Of a DNA stretch of 64,000 nucleotides, positions 37,201 through 49,908 are shown piece after piece. Position 1 is the stretch's first letter; every line of letters starts with the position of its first letter. The notes under the pieces were generated by a model. The model was not told the origin of the DNA and made no database searches. It saw nothing but the letters and a program-made list of their open reading frames with translations. Source of the DNA: Ancistrus triradiatus (Eukaryota > Chordata > Actinopteri > Siluriformes > Loricariidae); the NCBI GenBank assembly GCA_025084515.1, contig JAJAGP010000951.1, forward strand, positions 124,001-188,000. The letters run 5' to 3'. The position numbers and the translations under genes were made by a program.

Positions 37201-37969
37201 GGGACATGGCTAGTTTTCATCAAGCATCAAGTCTCTAATTTCTACATTGTATATTCAAATTAAATAATAAATAAATTGTATAAAATTGTATTCAATTCTT
37301 ACATAATTATATTAAACTTCTACATATAAATTGTATTCAATTCTTACATAATTATACTAAATACAGATCATGATTAATCTTTGTGACCATGAAAAAGCTT
37401 TAAATTAACACTTTAACGTCAAAAATATAGTTATTCATCATATGCACTTACAGAATAAAAGGATCACTTGGAATAAATATGCTTATTAATCAAATTACAA
37501 ATGATTGAGTAATTATACACATGAACATGTGAAATAGCCCAAGTTACTGGAGTTTACAGCAAGTCTCTGTATAAAAAATCTTACGCACACACATACCTAC
37601 ACTTCGCAAAACTGGTGAACACTTTCAAGGCCAAAGAACATTTTGTACTTTCTCAGTTAGACTGAGACACACCTGCAAACTCATGTCTTAAAGAGACTTA
37701 GTCTGAACGAGTGACATCACCACAATTAAAAATGCAAATATATAAGATGTAAATAATTATATGGGTACAAAATTGTGTGGCCCCCACAGCCACAAAGGCA
37801 CATGTGTCCAACAAATCCTCAACACTATCACCAATGTTACCTCGTCTATCACCACTGTTACCCTGTCTATTACTTTATCATAACTGTTACCCTGTTGTTT
37901 TTATTCATTAATCTTGCCGAAGAAAGTTCACAGGAAATAAATGAATGTGTGTTATGTGTGTATATGGAT

Positions 37970-37973
<4 letters not shown>

Positions 37974-38013
<40 letters not shown>
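37974..38013 (+). repeat. (GT)n microsatellite
   Basis: Pure GT array of about 20 units. Confidence 0.95.
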
Positions 38014-38016
<3 letters not shown>

Positions 38017-38400
38017 AGGTGTAAATCAGACAGACTTGCTGATGGGATAAAGAGTTTTAACTCTAGATTAAAGGAGTGAGGAGTTTTTGATTTTCAGTCG
38101 GCGCCCTGATCAATCGTCTCTGATTCCTCGCCGAGTTTCTCGTTAAGGGATTAATTAACACTGCAGCCGCATGAGTGACGAGAGCCGTAACGAGGTGCAC
38201 CATCGATTTCCTCCTCCTGCGCTGTCTCCTTCAGTTCGATACGGGAATAACGGATGGAGAGAGAAGAAGAAGGCAAACAAGCAGGTCAGGAGAAAAAGTT
38301 TGAGCACCCTCCAGAGGGAAGAACATATCTAAATTCATCTATTGGACTCATTAGTTTCTCAGTCTAGGTTGGGAAAAAGTATGTGAACCTTACACGTTTG
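38014..38400. other. non-repetitive non-coding block
   Basis: No exon. Part 38080-38260 has balanced composition, homeodomain-like TTAATTAA and no repeat resemblance, unlike most of the surroundings. Whether it is conserved cannot be judged from one sequence. Confidence 0.35.
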
Positions 38401-38409
38401 TGCCTGGTT

Positions 38410-38955
38410 GTATAAAACACCTTCAGTGAAATTTTCCCTTAAGATTGCCTTTAAATATTTCTTAAAGTAAAATGTGTGAAGAAAAGCCTTAAGTGTTACC
38501 TAAGAGCTTTCTTAAGGGAAACTGTCAAAAACTCTTAAATGTTCCCTTAAGTAATCGATTAGAAACTGTTAAGTGTTGCATAAGGCTCTTTAAAGCTAAA
38601 TTCTCTTCGAATTATTTAAGGCTGTGGTTCCCAACCGTTTTTCCTTGGAACCCCTATGAGTATCATTCATTGCAAATCTTTACGGGAAAAAGTAACATAA
38701 ATTATATATATATATATTGTTCCCCTTTTTAAAATTTGGGCTCCTTTTCTCTTTCAAGATTTTTCAGAAAATAAAACATAAGCTTATTAAATATATTTTT
38801 AAGTAATTTTATATACAGATTTTTTTCCTGTGAGTTTGTAATTTTAATGATTTTAAATTGAGTTTTAACTTCATCTTAAGTCTCGTTTTTGGAAATTTAT
38901 AAAGATGAAGATGAAGATGTTTTTTTTACCACCAAAAAATTATTATCAATTATTA

Positions 38956-39018
<63 letters not shown>

Positions 39019-39117
39019 TATTATTATTATTATTTATGCAGCACACTTAAGGAATTCTCTTGGGTAAGGGAAATTCGTAAGGTTTATACTTAAGGGATAA
39101 ACTTACAGTGTTTTATG
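38410..39117. mobile_element. probable MITE with imperfect inverted ends
   Basis: Left end ATAAAACACCTTCAGTGAAA..CCCTTAAG; the right end read inverted is CATAAAACACTGTAAG..CCCTTAAG. Many CTTAAG words inside. It holds a (TTA)n array at 38951-39033. Confidence 0.5.
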
Positions 39118-39494
39118 CCCCCGGGCACTGATCCTACACCACATGCTTCATGGTTGGTAAGAGGTCGAGACATCACTACGTAGCTAAAGAGCTTCTCTCA
39201 GAGTTTCTTATTTCTAATATTTCTGACTGAACACTGATGGCTGTTTACTTGAATGTCAATATCTGTGAGTGATTAATTCCATAAATACCTGCAGCTTTTG
39301 GCACTCAGGTGGCCAGTGGTCAGATAGAGTAACCTGTCACTGCCACACCAGGAACCCGGGTTAGAGTTTCGATCAGGCTTCACATGCAGACAAAATGAGA
39401 AATGAGAGTAGAAGCATTATTTTTTACATCAATTGTGCGGGAAAGCATCTGGTCACATTTAGTTAGTCATTGTTCGTCTTGATTGATAACACTG

Positions 39495-39590
<96 letters not shown>
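39495..39590 (+). repeat. (CT)n(CA)n compound microsatellite
   Basis: About 13 CT units followed by about 35 CA units. A separate GT array lies 140 bp further on at 39732-39762. Confidence 0.97.
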
Positions 39591-39592
<2 letters not shown>

Positions 39593-39731
39593 GTTTTATA
39601 TCTCCCACTTCTTTATCACTAATCAGTTTGGACTGCGGTGAGGAGGAGAGATGGCTGGTATCAGTTTAGATACGATTACAGGCGTGATGAAGACCAAGAT
39701 GAAGATGAGTGTGTAATTTGATCAGGCAGCA

Positions 39732-39764
<33 letters not shown>

Positions 39765-39769
39765 GCAGC

Positions 39770-40435
39770 TAATTACAGATAGAGAGAGATTACCCAGTGA
39801 CAGTGACGGCATTTCTGTCGGCGCTGTTTCTGTTATGCCGTGTGATTCCACAGATGTGGTTTGAATAAAGCTGAATATTATAACGTGAAACGCGAAATTC
39901 AATTAGTGATGCTATAGCTGAGGAGGATCGAACCCTTAACTACAGGTGTGCCACCAACACACAGCAGCACAATCCTGAACAAAGTAAACAAGGCATACAA
40001 TAGGACACTGCCTCCAAATTCCCTTAGTCAAACCTCGCTCTGCCAATCCTAATAGGATCCACGGGCTCATGGGGCTCCGGGCGTATCCGTGGGGTCGTGT
40101 CTGAAGCTTCAGCAGTGATGCGTGGTGTGATCCAGCAGGCATTAAGGTTCTGGTTGATTCGGAGCCAGGGAGCTTTAGGAGACGAGGCTGTGTGAGGGCG
40201 AGACGATGTTTATTGCTTCTCCTGGGAGGAGAAACACCATCCAACAATCTGAGAGCCAGATGTTGCAAACAAGTCCTCAGAAAGCCCTTGAAACCCAGAG
40301 CCCTTGGTCGCTCCCGGACCCATCTGATCTCCATTTCATTTCCTGTCAACCTTTGAAAAGCATCCAATTTGTCTAACACTGGAGAATCTGGTCAGTTTTA
40401 GAATAAAATACAAAAGTCGAAGCTTTTCCAATCTG
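39770..40435. other. non-coding, no gene recognised
   Basis: A 147-codon frame on the minus strand (39936-40379) shows no signal, domain or known family; taken as chance. Confidence 0.4.
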
Positions 40436-40439
40436 TTTC

Positions 40440-40840
40440 TGGTCTAAATAACATGTTTCATACGGGATGGTGCAAACAGCTTCAGCTCGGGGATGTTTTT
40501 GGGTTTCCTCACATGAACTGCTCACTCAGGTTCTTCCACAACATTTCTTCTGGATTAAGGTCCGGACTTTGACTTGGGTCATTCCAAAACATTACCTTTA
40601 TTCTTCTTAACCGTTCTTTGTGAGCTTAGGGTCATTCACTTAAAATTCAACTAATTTTTCCTTTAGAATTTGGTGCTATAGTCCAGAATTCTTTGTTCCA
40701 TTGATGCTGGTGAGCCGTCCTGGATCAGATGCAGCAGAAACGGCAAACCATGATACTATCACCACCATGTTTCATAAATGGAATAAGGTTCTGATGCTGG
40801 AATGCAGCATTTTCCCTTCTCTAGAAAAAAAGGTTTTATT
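40440..40840 (-). mobile_element. Tc1-like transposon remnant
   Basis: Read on the minus strand it contains CTGCATTCCAGCATCAGAAC, GAAACATGGTGGTGATAGTA (KHGGGSIM-like), AATGACCCTAAGCTCACAAA (the ND...K part with the second catalytic Asp region) and CCGGACCTTAATCCAGAAGA (SPDLNPIE-like). The same family as the plus-strand copy at 45.0 kb. Many frame breaks. Confidence 0.75.
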
Positions 40841-42900
40841 TCAGTCTTATCCATCCCCAAAAGGCGCTTTAGCACCTTGATACAAGCGCCTATGTTGAGG
40901 TCGACTGCCATTATTAAATATAATGTTCACCATTGACTTATGAGCATCAAATCACTCAACACTCAACACTCAAAAACAGACACATGAACCAACAATGGTA
41001 CAACTGGATTTTTACTTATCTTTTCTTATCATATCTTAACAGTCGTTGTTTCACTAACTGTCTCGTTGCTTACGTGACTTCAGCGTTCCTACTGAAAACC
41101 AAAAAAGGCCCTTGAGTGAACGTAGTTCTCGTTGGACCTCTGCAAAGGTAGGTCCTCCCAAATTTCAAACCGTTTGGTGAGAAGGAGGTTAAAATTTTTC
41201 TGCAATAACCACGTGATCTTTACTTGGAGAGCAGTGGCTTTCCCCTGATGGTGGACTCATGAACGTTAAGATTAGCCAACGTGAGAGGCTTTTAGTTGAT
41301 TAAAAGTTACTCCGGGTTCCTTTGTGGCCTATTATGTGCCTCGCTCTTGGAGTCTTTGTTGGCTGAGGTTGTGAATTTCCTCCATTTAAAATTTTAATCT
41401 AATCTGTTAAACTGGGTTCTCTTGATGTACTTTTAGGACTGGGTTCTGTAGTTTAGCCGTGTCGTTGCAGTCCAATAGAGTATCGGCTGGGGTCGAGGCG
41501 AGTAACAGGGCTGAGTTAGGGGGTTGGGATGTAATTGTTGCAGCTCAGCCTCTGAGGGTTACTAAAATTTGGGGGATGCGGACATACGGCCGCTGATCTG
41601 AAACATCTCCACATTTATTTATACTGTTCTAATTACACCGATTTTTCCTTTTAAACATTCAGCCCGAGAAACTTCACGCCATCGTCTGTCTCCAGATACT
41701 CCGGGAGCTCATTAGGAAAGGGGAACAAAACACACCGCTCACACCCACCCAGAAAATGTGTGTTTCCATTATATCCAAGTTTGTGTACTCAAATAAATGA
41801 GGGAGGGATTTAGGGATGATGTGAACGAGCGAGCAGGGAATCCGAGGGTTAACGAGGAAGGCAGGAGCAATTAAAGTCTGATTAATCCTGATCTCCACCG
41901 AGGATTTTGGCTCCAGCTTTTAATTAATGTGCCTATCGTTTATTATAGAGCGCTCTTAAATATATCGTGCCATCTCCTCAATCTGTTCCTTAACGAGACT
42001 CAATCCTGCGGGTAAGATTACCGGTAATGACAAAACCACAGCCTGGAAAGTGGACAGGCTAAACTGGACTTATCGCTGATTTATTCACAGAACCAGGTCT
42101 CAAATTACTGAGAAATACTGTACTTTGTGGAGAAACTATGTTTTTTGACCTCTATGGCGTCACAGACTGCGCTGGAGAAAGTGTTTGAACCCCCGCGGAA
42201 ACAAAACACAAGGATCAACATTACAGAAGAAGAACACATGGAGACGTCTAATAAAGGAGGACATTCAGTACCGCTGCTGCACTCCATGAGCCGGCGTCCT
42301 GCCAGGATCATACCAAAAGCACACATGGAATGCCGAAGGAGGTCAAGAAGGAGCCAAGGGTAACAACATAAGAGCTGCAGAAACCATTAGAACTTGCTAA
42401 AGTATACGTGCATGTGCACCGCTAGAAAAAACCCAACCCAAAATAAATACGCTGTTAATGGAAGGAGAGAGAAAAGCGTCTCACGTCTTCATAAAAGCAG
42501 TTCGATCTAAACCCGACGTCCAGCTTCTGTTCTGTTTAAAGGGCATTAAAGTGAATTCTCTCTCGGTTGCTGCAAACTGTTACCTTTCAGCATCATAAAT
42601 TGCAGAACAAACGAGTGTAATGAAGAAGAATTTGATCACAGAGCTCCAAACAGAGAGAGTTAGAGAGAGGCAGCAGGTTTCCTCCATCCTCTGCATATAA
42701 ATTCATGATTATGGACCTCATTGCTTCTGCTTTATTCACTCCGACTGCAGAATAATCGTCTTCTGCTTCAGATAACAAGACGAATTCATCAGTGCACACA
42801 CAAAGCCTCGGAGAAATCCTCATTACCCCCGTTCATTTGGAACAAAACCTCAGGAAATCAATACAGGGCCAAAATTAAACAAAACTGCATTTAGAGCATA
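40841..42900. other. non-coding, no gene recognised
   Basis: No exon and no repeat family identified with confidence. Confidence 0.4.
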
Positions 42901-42904
42901 CTAC

Positions 42905-43640
42905 AATACCTCTAATCCTAAAACCTAACCAGTAACCACAACCCCTAACCACCACCCCAATCCCCATTTCCACCGGTAATTTTAACTCCAAACCCAACCC
43001 CTAACCCTAAACCCTAACCCCAACAAACCCTAACCTGAACCCTTATGCTAACCCCACTTCATACTCCAAACTCTAAACTCTAACCCCAAACTTAACAGGT
43101 AACTCCAACCCCAACCAGTAACCCTAAGTCTAGTCCGTACCCTAACTCTAACTCTAACCAGTCACCCATAATCATAACCAGTAACCCTAAGTCTAACCAA
43201 TAAACCTAACCCCAAACCTAACTAGTAACCCGAACTCTAACCAAATAAAACAGAAATGCATTCACATGCATGGTAGCTGTGGTAGCCTAGCGGGTAAGGT
43301 ACTGGACTATGGACCAGAAGGTCCAGGGTTCAAATCCCACCTCTGCCAAGCTGCCACTGTTAGGTCCTTGAAGAAGGCCCTTAACCCACAATTGCTTGGA
43401 TTGTAAGACTGTACCAATTGTAAGTCGCTCTGGATAAGGGCGTCTGCTAAATGCTGTAAATGTAAATGTAATGTAAATGTAAATTTACATCATACTACCA
43501 ACCTCAACCCTCATGTCATGCTACTAACCCCTAACCCTAATGCTAACCCCTAACCCCTAACCCCAACTCTTAAACCCTAATTCCAATCCTAACCCTAACC
43601 CCAAGCCTAACCTTAATCCTAACCCTAACTACGCTATACC
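42905..43640 (+). repeat. degenerate telomere-like CCCTAA-rich tract
   Basis: Long run of variants of AACCCTAACC, with exact (CCCTAA)2-3 stretches near 42998-43020 and 43575-43632. A SINE interrupts it at 43277-43485. It resembles interstitial telomeric sequence but is heavily diverged, so it could also be an unrelated satellite. Confidence 0.7.
43277..43485 (+). mobile_element. tRNA-derived SINE, near full length
   Basis: Same family as at 17.2 kb, with head CTGTGGTAGCCTAG, B-box GGGTTCAAATCC, tail GATAAGGGCGTCTGCTAAAT and a TGTAAATG run. A copy of its flanking sequence without the SINE occurs at 44033-44083. Confidence 0.9.
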
Positions 43641-44980
43641 ATCACATCCTTTGGTATACTCTATCACACTATACAGTGCCACATCAATAATGTTATACAA
43701 TTATGCAACAGTAAAGTCTACTCTACCCTAAAATACTATGCTGTTGTCACATGGGGGCACCCCTGGGCACCGACCAGTGGACAGAGTCATAGAAGCAGGA
43801 GCTCAAAGGATAGAGAATCCCACAGAGAGAGACGAGTCCACCAGAGCATGGGACGGGACCTACAAGCAAAACTATTTTGAACCAAATGAAGATTAATTTG
43901 GACCACACCCTAAGCAGGGGCACCTTACCCTTATGCCCCCATGCCACTGAAAACCAACCTTACCAAACCTCACCATGATATAGGTTCACATCAACAAGGG
44001 GTGTTCCTCCTCCCTCAAGTCTCCATCAAGTCACAGAAATGCGTTTACATCATACTACCAACCTCAACCCTCATGTCATACTACTTTTTTACTTTCTAAT
44101 AATGTCATACCCCCATTATTCCAGCATTCCAAAAAAAAAAAAAAAACACCAGGAAGATTTTGGGATCATTCCTTGGATCAGAGAATTGTGGGTAACACAT
44201 TTCTGACCCCATACAGACTCTTTGAAGATAAGTTATAAGGAACATCAAAGTATCTTCTGGTTGTACAGTTGCTCACCTGGATGATCTGCAAACTTATAAA
44301 CTTATTAATCAAATCTGCTCTGATATGGATTCTGGATCTTCTCAGATACCCAACCCAATTGGTGGAAATCATGAACAATTCCCAAACTTGTCATACAGGG
44401 GCACCATAGATCCAGCCCCTGACTGCTGAGGAACTCTGAAACTCCCTGTTGAGGGCGATTTTGGACCCAGACAGGACCAGCTCGGCCCTCGCCGAGGAGT
44501 TCCGTCCCAGCTTCCAGGGTGTTGTCTTGGAGAGGACTCTTGTTGCTGGGTTCCATCCCAGTTCGGTCCTCGTCCAACGACACTAGATCTCATTCTGGGC
44601 CAGGACTGAGTTCAGATTCATCCGTTCTCGCCTTGCCAAGGGGATCCTGAGTCTCAGAGCTCCTTGGATATTTATCCTCGACATCAGGACTGATTTACCG
44701 AAGAAAGCAAGAGGTTATTGTTCAAAACGATCCGGGCCGGCCTGGAGGTAAAGCCTTATTCCCTCCTACATCGTAACACAGTAGCGCTGGAAAGTTTAAA
44801 CATCATCACACAAATGTTCACACAAATCCTAAAAGTACATAAAGAGAACCAGATGAAACAAAATAACACGATTTACAAAGTCCAACTAGTGTTATATTCT
44901 CCAAAAGCAAAGTTAGTCCGCAGGGTCACAATGGAACCAGGGTAACTTCTAAGCAACTAAAGGAGAGGAAGAAGACCAAA
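43641..44980. other. non-coding, no gene recognised
   Basis: Includes a duplicated piece of the SINE flank (44033-44083) and an A18 run at 44131. The short minus-strand frames at 44305-44593 show no known family. Confidence 0.4.
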
Positions 44981-44984
44981 GACT

Positions 44985-45400
44985 AAAGAAGAAAGGAAAA
45001 CTCTGCATTCCAGCATCAGAACCTTATCCCATCTGTGAAACATGGTGGTGGTAGTATCGTGGTTTTGATGGAACAATGAATTCTGAATTATAGCAGCAAA
45101 TTCTGAATCTCAAGAGAACATCAATCATGCAGCAAGAGAATGACCCTAAGCTCACAAAGAATGGTTACAGAAGAATAAAGGTAATGATTTGGAACGGCCC
45201 AAGCCAGAGTCGGACCTTAATCCAGTAGAAATGCCGTGAAAGGGCCTGAGCGAGCCTTTCATGTGAGGAAACGCAAAACAGCCCTGAGCTGAAGCTGTTC
45301 TGTATGGAGGAACCGGATCAAATTCCTCCAAGCTTCCTCCAGATACTGAAGGCAAAGGTTCACATACTTTTACCACTCACAGATTTGGAATCTTTTTATT
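44985..45400 (+). mobile_element. Tc1-like transposon remnant
   Basis: Plus-strand counterpart of the 40.4 kb copy: CTGCATTCCAGCATCAGAAC, GAAACATGGTGGTGGTAGTA, GAATGACCCTAAGCTCACAA, CGGACCTTAATCCAGTAGAA in order. Stop codons and frame changes throughout; the N-terminal half is missing. Confidence 0.75.
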
Positions 45401-45565
45401 TAGAATTCTAGAAAATCTTTAAGCAGATTTGTTTAACGTCTGCGTTATTTGGTTGATGGTACTTTCATGGTTTTGTTGTTACGAGGGAACATGTGTTAGC
45501 TAAATGAAACACACAGTGTGTCGCAGAGTGTGTGAGTTGTCACTCAGATATTGATGTGATGAGCC

Positions 45566-45566
<1 letters not shown>

Positions 45567-45620
<54 letters not shown>
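45567..45620 (+). repeat. (GT)n microsatellite
   Basis: Pure GT array of about 27 units. Confidence 0.96.
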
Positions 45621-45623
<3 letters not shown>

Positions 45624-46235
45624 TCATGCAAATGCAGAATCCGCGGTGAGACTGGAATGCAATAGAGCGCTTGCTTTATTGAGTGTGTTTTCATCAGCGT
45701 TCACTCAGCAGGAGCCAATTTGTTCACCCATCTGTTACTTAACGAGCTGCATATTGAGCCGTGTCTCATCGGGCCGGGCTCTTCCCTCGGCTGGGGTTCT
45801 GTTTCTGAGATTACGGGGGCTAAGTTCAAGTTCTTCATTGATTTCACAGATATGTTGGATTCATGTCTGGCCTCGGAGATGATGAAGGTCTTTATGATGT
45901 CTCGTTTGTAGATCGTAAACACAGGTCTGTGGTCCGTTTGTGTTTAGTACCTTCTTTATCCTGCTGAGGGTCTGGAGACTATTGTGGCGACACTGAGAGA
46001 ACATACCAAACTATATACGCATGGATATGCCCTAGCTCCTGGCCTCTGGTTATGAGCTAGACTTTTTCAACTTATGGATTCACCAAAAAACGCCTTCAAT
46101 ACACATTGGTGCCAACTGTTAAGTAGGCACAGACATGAATGAGACAGATGGTATTGGACCCTATGACCGGCATCGACCACGAGCACCTACAATCACATGA
46201 ACACGCAAATTGCCCGACAACCTCACCTTGTGAGG
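45621..46235. other. non-coding, no gene recognised
   Basis: Low-repeat DNA between a GT array and a Tc1-like copy. No exon recognised; overlapping short frames on both strands are taken as chance. Confidence 0.35.
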
Positions 46236-46239
46236 TTAT

Positions 46240-46845
46240 TCATGTTTTTATTAATAAACATCCATTCCTGCATTTCAGGCCTGAAACACATTCCAAAAAA
46301 GTTGGGACAGAGGCTAATAATGATATAAAAAAATAAATAATGATGTGATTTCAAACAGGTGACTATAATCATGATTTGGAATCTTTGAGGAGTAAAGATG
46401 TGTTTAAAAGCGATGTCCTCAAAGAAAGATTGGAAGGGATTTATATGTTTCTCCCTCTACAGAGCATAATATCATTAAACTATTCAAGGAATCTGGAGGA
46501 ATTTCCTAAAAACCCTAAACTGAAGAGGGATGATCTCCGCTCCCTCAGACGGCACTGCATCAAGAACCGCCATTCATCAGTAGCTGATAGAACCACATGG
46601 ACAAGGGATTCCTTTATCAAACCTTTATCAAGCTCTACAATACAGAGTTACATTCACAGATGCCACTTAAAACATTACTGTGCTAAAAAGAAGCCTTATG
46701 TTATAACCATGTCCAGAAGGGGCGTCGGAGGCATCTGGGACGGACCATCATGCAGTGGGAACGGGGATTGTGCTCAGACCCATCAGTATAAGAGATGTGT
46801 TTTTGCCCGACCTTTTCTGATTCGGAGTTATATTACTATATAGGT
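46240..46845 (+). mobile_element. Tc1-like transposon remnant with the longest surviving frame of its family
   Basis: Contains an open 155-codon frame (46376-46843) with DDLRSLRRHCIKNRHSS and SYIHRCHLKHYCAKKKPY, the helix-turn-helix part of a Tc1-like transposase, then a shifted part with the WDGP..CSGNGDCAQTHQY stretch where the W..V.WSDES motif would be. The catalytic C-terminal half is absent. The 5' part shares TAAACATCCATTCCTGCATT with the copies at 10.4 and 16.1 kb. Confidence 0.78.
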
Positions 46846-48230
46846 TACTCTATGTAGTTCAGGTTCTTCAGAGTCGGAATGACCTAATCCTCAGTCTTTA
46901 CTTTCTAATCTTTACATCCGCATTCTGATAAATGGTTCCATAACGAGCGGTTTGTTCGTTGGCACTGAGGACGTCCTGTAATTAAGCTGATTTTCTCCTC
47001 CAGGTTATCCTTAATGGTGCTTAATGGTGACCGGGGCTTTAAATCAGGATTCATGGGAAACACAGCTGCCTGTTAATTAGGGTCGAAGCAGCAGTACCGC
47101 CGGCTACCTAATGCACCCCACAGGGCTGAGCGATTTCTTTCCACTTTGTGGAGTTGCACCATTACCATTAGCATAGATTAGCATAAGCGTGGATGGGTCG
47201 TGGTGTTTACGACAAACACGTCTTCATTTTGAACTCTAATGAAGGTCAGACAGCAGGAATACACTCCGGCTACGTCACGTTACAAACTCCGAATTTTTTC
47301 GAGCTCCATATGGCCGGCTCGCGGTGTCAGTCCCTCGTTGTTTACTCGTTCTTTCATCACTCGTTTCGTTGCCATATGTTTACAGTTGAGATGGAGATCC
47401 CTGAGGAGCGAAGCCGTGCTGCTCCTGATGTCAGAAATGCAGATCGGCTTCCTGCCCCGTCAACACACCGTGTTTATTTTATTATTTTTTAATCATTAGT
47501 GGATTCATTGAATTCATGCAGACGTTTGCTGTTTCCGTAAATAAAAACCTCGGAGATTTCGTGGTCGACTGATGGATCTTTCATCCCGTCGGCCGGAGTG
47601 GCAGATAATCACAAATCATCCGTTATTCTTTGAAGATCCAGACTTATGACTTTTTCTTCTGAAGCCGGTCCTCTCGGGTGCCGTGTGAGTAGAGGATGTA
47701 GAAATAACATCAGGATCACGCCGATGAAATTGTCCTTTGAACGATTGGGGGAAATTTTTTCCTTAGAATCAGAGACATCAAATCAAGCTCTGGAGAGATG
47801 GAGGTTAGAATTCTCCCTCAGATGGCACTTTGCATTTAGATGGAAGCAGAAGTATTAGGACAGAGCAAGACGAGCCACGAGATGAATGCACAACCAGAGC
47901 AGAAACAACAACAGCATTTAAATACGCAAAATCTAAACCGAATAACAATAAAACAGAGACACAGAGACAGGAATAAGCAAGGTAGAACCGGAGGCAGAAC
48001 TGAAGAAAATAGTAGGCAAACAGGAACCGTCTGGAAGTATTCCTTTTTCCTCCCTCTTCATGTTTCAGAAAATTGAACCTGGACCACCGAGCTGCACGGC
48101 TAATGAATCTTCAAGTGCCAATATGATCTCAAGGGTGAGAGAGAGAGAGAGCCGACGGAAGTTGAAGATCAATGAAGGACTTTGAGGACCAGGACCGACC
48201 GAGGTGGAGGAAAAGGGCACAAGATAGGAG
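46846..48230. other. non-coding, no gene recognised
   Basis: The part 46960-47200 is repeat-poor. No exon recognised. Confidence 0.4.
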
Positions 48231-48239
48231 CTATGGATG

Positions 48240-49770
48240 AAAAGTAACTGTAGCTGGAGCCAGATCAAGAGCAGTGAGTCAGACTGACTCAAGGACAACA
48301 CGGTATTTTTCCAAATTGGAACGAGATGAGGACTCGGGACTGAAACTGGGAACGGATCACGGCCTAGACGTGACTCTGGAGAATAATCAGGGTCTGGCGC
48401 TGACTCTGGTGAAGAATTTGGGTCTGGAACCAATCATGGGGAATGATCGGGGCCCAGGACTGTAGCTGAGTCATGACCATGGCTGTGGAAGAATCAGGGC
48501 CTGGGAATATGAGAGGCACAGGGAATAGCGCTTATAATAGAAACCGATCAGGACCTGAAACTAAAATTGTTACTTGATCAGGACCTGGATTTAAAACTGG
48601 AAATGTTCAGGGTCTTGGGCCGATACTGGAGAGGGATCAAGGTCCTTACTGATAAAGGATGAGGATATGAGACCCTGACTGGGGAAGCATCAGGACCTGG
48701 GTCTGTGTTGGGGGTGTAATTGGGAAAGAACAAAGAAACCCAGACTTGATACTGGAGGAGGATCAGGAATTCTAATCAGAACTTTGGACTGAAACTTGTA
48801 AGGACACAGGGCCTAGATCTAAACATGAGAATGACCAAGGTTTAGGGCTGATACTTGGCATGGATCGGACTATGGACCCTGTCTGGAAAAGAATCAGAGC
48901 CTAGGGCTATGACTGGGACAGGAAAAATGCCCTGTAATTGAGATAGGATAGAAACTGAAACTAAAGCTAAAGGGTCTGAGCTTCAGAGTGGGACTTGTGA
49001 TTGCCAATGATAACAGGGAATGATCAGGGTCTGGGGCCAATACTGGAGAAGGATCCAGGTCCTTACTGGTAAAGGATGCGGATTGGAGACCCAGGCTGGA
49101 GAAGCATCAGGACCTTGGTCTGTGTTGAGGGTGTAACAGGGAATGGAACAAGGAAACCCAGACTGGAGACTGGAGGAAGGTCTGGAATTAGGATCAGGAC
49201 TGAAACCTGTAAGGGAACATGGCCTTGACCTAAACCTATGGACTATGGACAATGTCTGGGAAAGAAGTAGAGCCTCAGCTACGGCTGGGAAAGGAACAAG
49301 GCCCTGTACCCTAAATGGGAAGGGATTAGAATCTGAAGCTAATGCTAAAGGGTCAGGACTTCAGTCTGGGACTGGGGATTTTTAAGAAAAATTGGCAATG
49401 ATCAGGGTCTGGGGTTGAACCTTGGATTGAAACTGGTAGGGGAACAGGGCCTTGACTTAAACCTGTGAAGGATCAAAGTTTGGGGCAGATACTTGGGATG
49501 GATCAAAGATTCTGTCTGGGGAAGAATTAGAGTCTGGGGCTGAGACTGGGAAAGGAACAAGGTCCTGTACCCAAAGTGGAAAGGGATTCAAAGATGAAAC
49601 TTCAAAGTTTCATCTTTTTGATGAAAGACAAAGTTTCAGTTCCTATGGCTGTACAGTCGAGAGGGTCAGAGACTGGGACTGGGCCTGGTGAAGACTGGAC
49701 TATAACTGGGAATGGAGCAGGGTCTAGGACTGGGACGGGACTGGAAGTGGGACTGGGTAAGGATGTTGAA
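48240..49770 (+). repeat. degenerate tandem repeat with ~400-bp higher-order period
   Basis: Built from variants of CTGGGAA(T/G)GATCAGGGTCTGG. On top of this, longer copies start near 48605, 49022 and 49400. The first two share TACTGGAGARGGATC, AAGGTCCTTACTG or CAGGTCCTTACTG, GAAGCATCAGGACC and GGTCTGTGTTG in the same order. The third is shortened. No coding sense. Confidence 0.8.
49588..49616. repeat. 13-bp perfect inverted repeat
   Basis: AAAGATGAAACTT and its exact reverse complement AAGTTTCATCTTT are separated by two bases. It marks the end of the third higher-order copy. Confidence 0.85.
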
Positions 49771-49867
49771 GCTTGTTGAATCTTTGCTCAAACGTACATT
49801 ATCATTGTTGTGTTTAGTTTTGTAGCCTGATACACAAACGCACAACTATGGTCTGAAACCTGAGTCT

Positions 49868-49869
<2 letters not shown>

Positions 49870-49908
<39 letters not shown>
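49870..49908 (+). repeat. (GT)n microsatellite
   Basis: Pure GT array of about 19 units. Confidence 0.95.

Noticed and set aside
36646..37263. 205-codon frame in the second half of the minisatellite
   Set aside because: Same cause: a repeat unit divisible by three, no protein evidence.
39936..40379. 147-codon minus-strand frame
   Set aside because: No known family, no splice or promoter support; fits chance.
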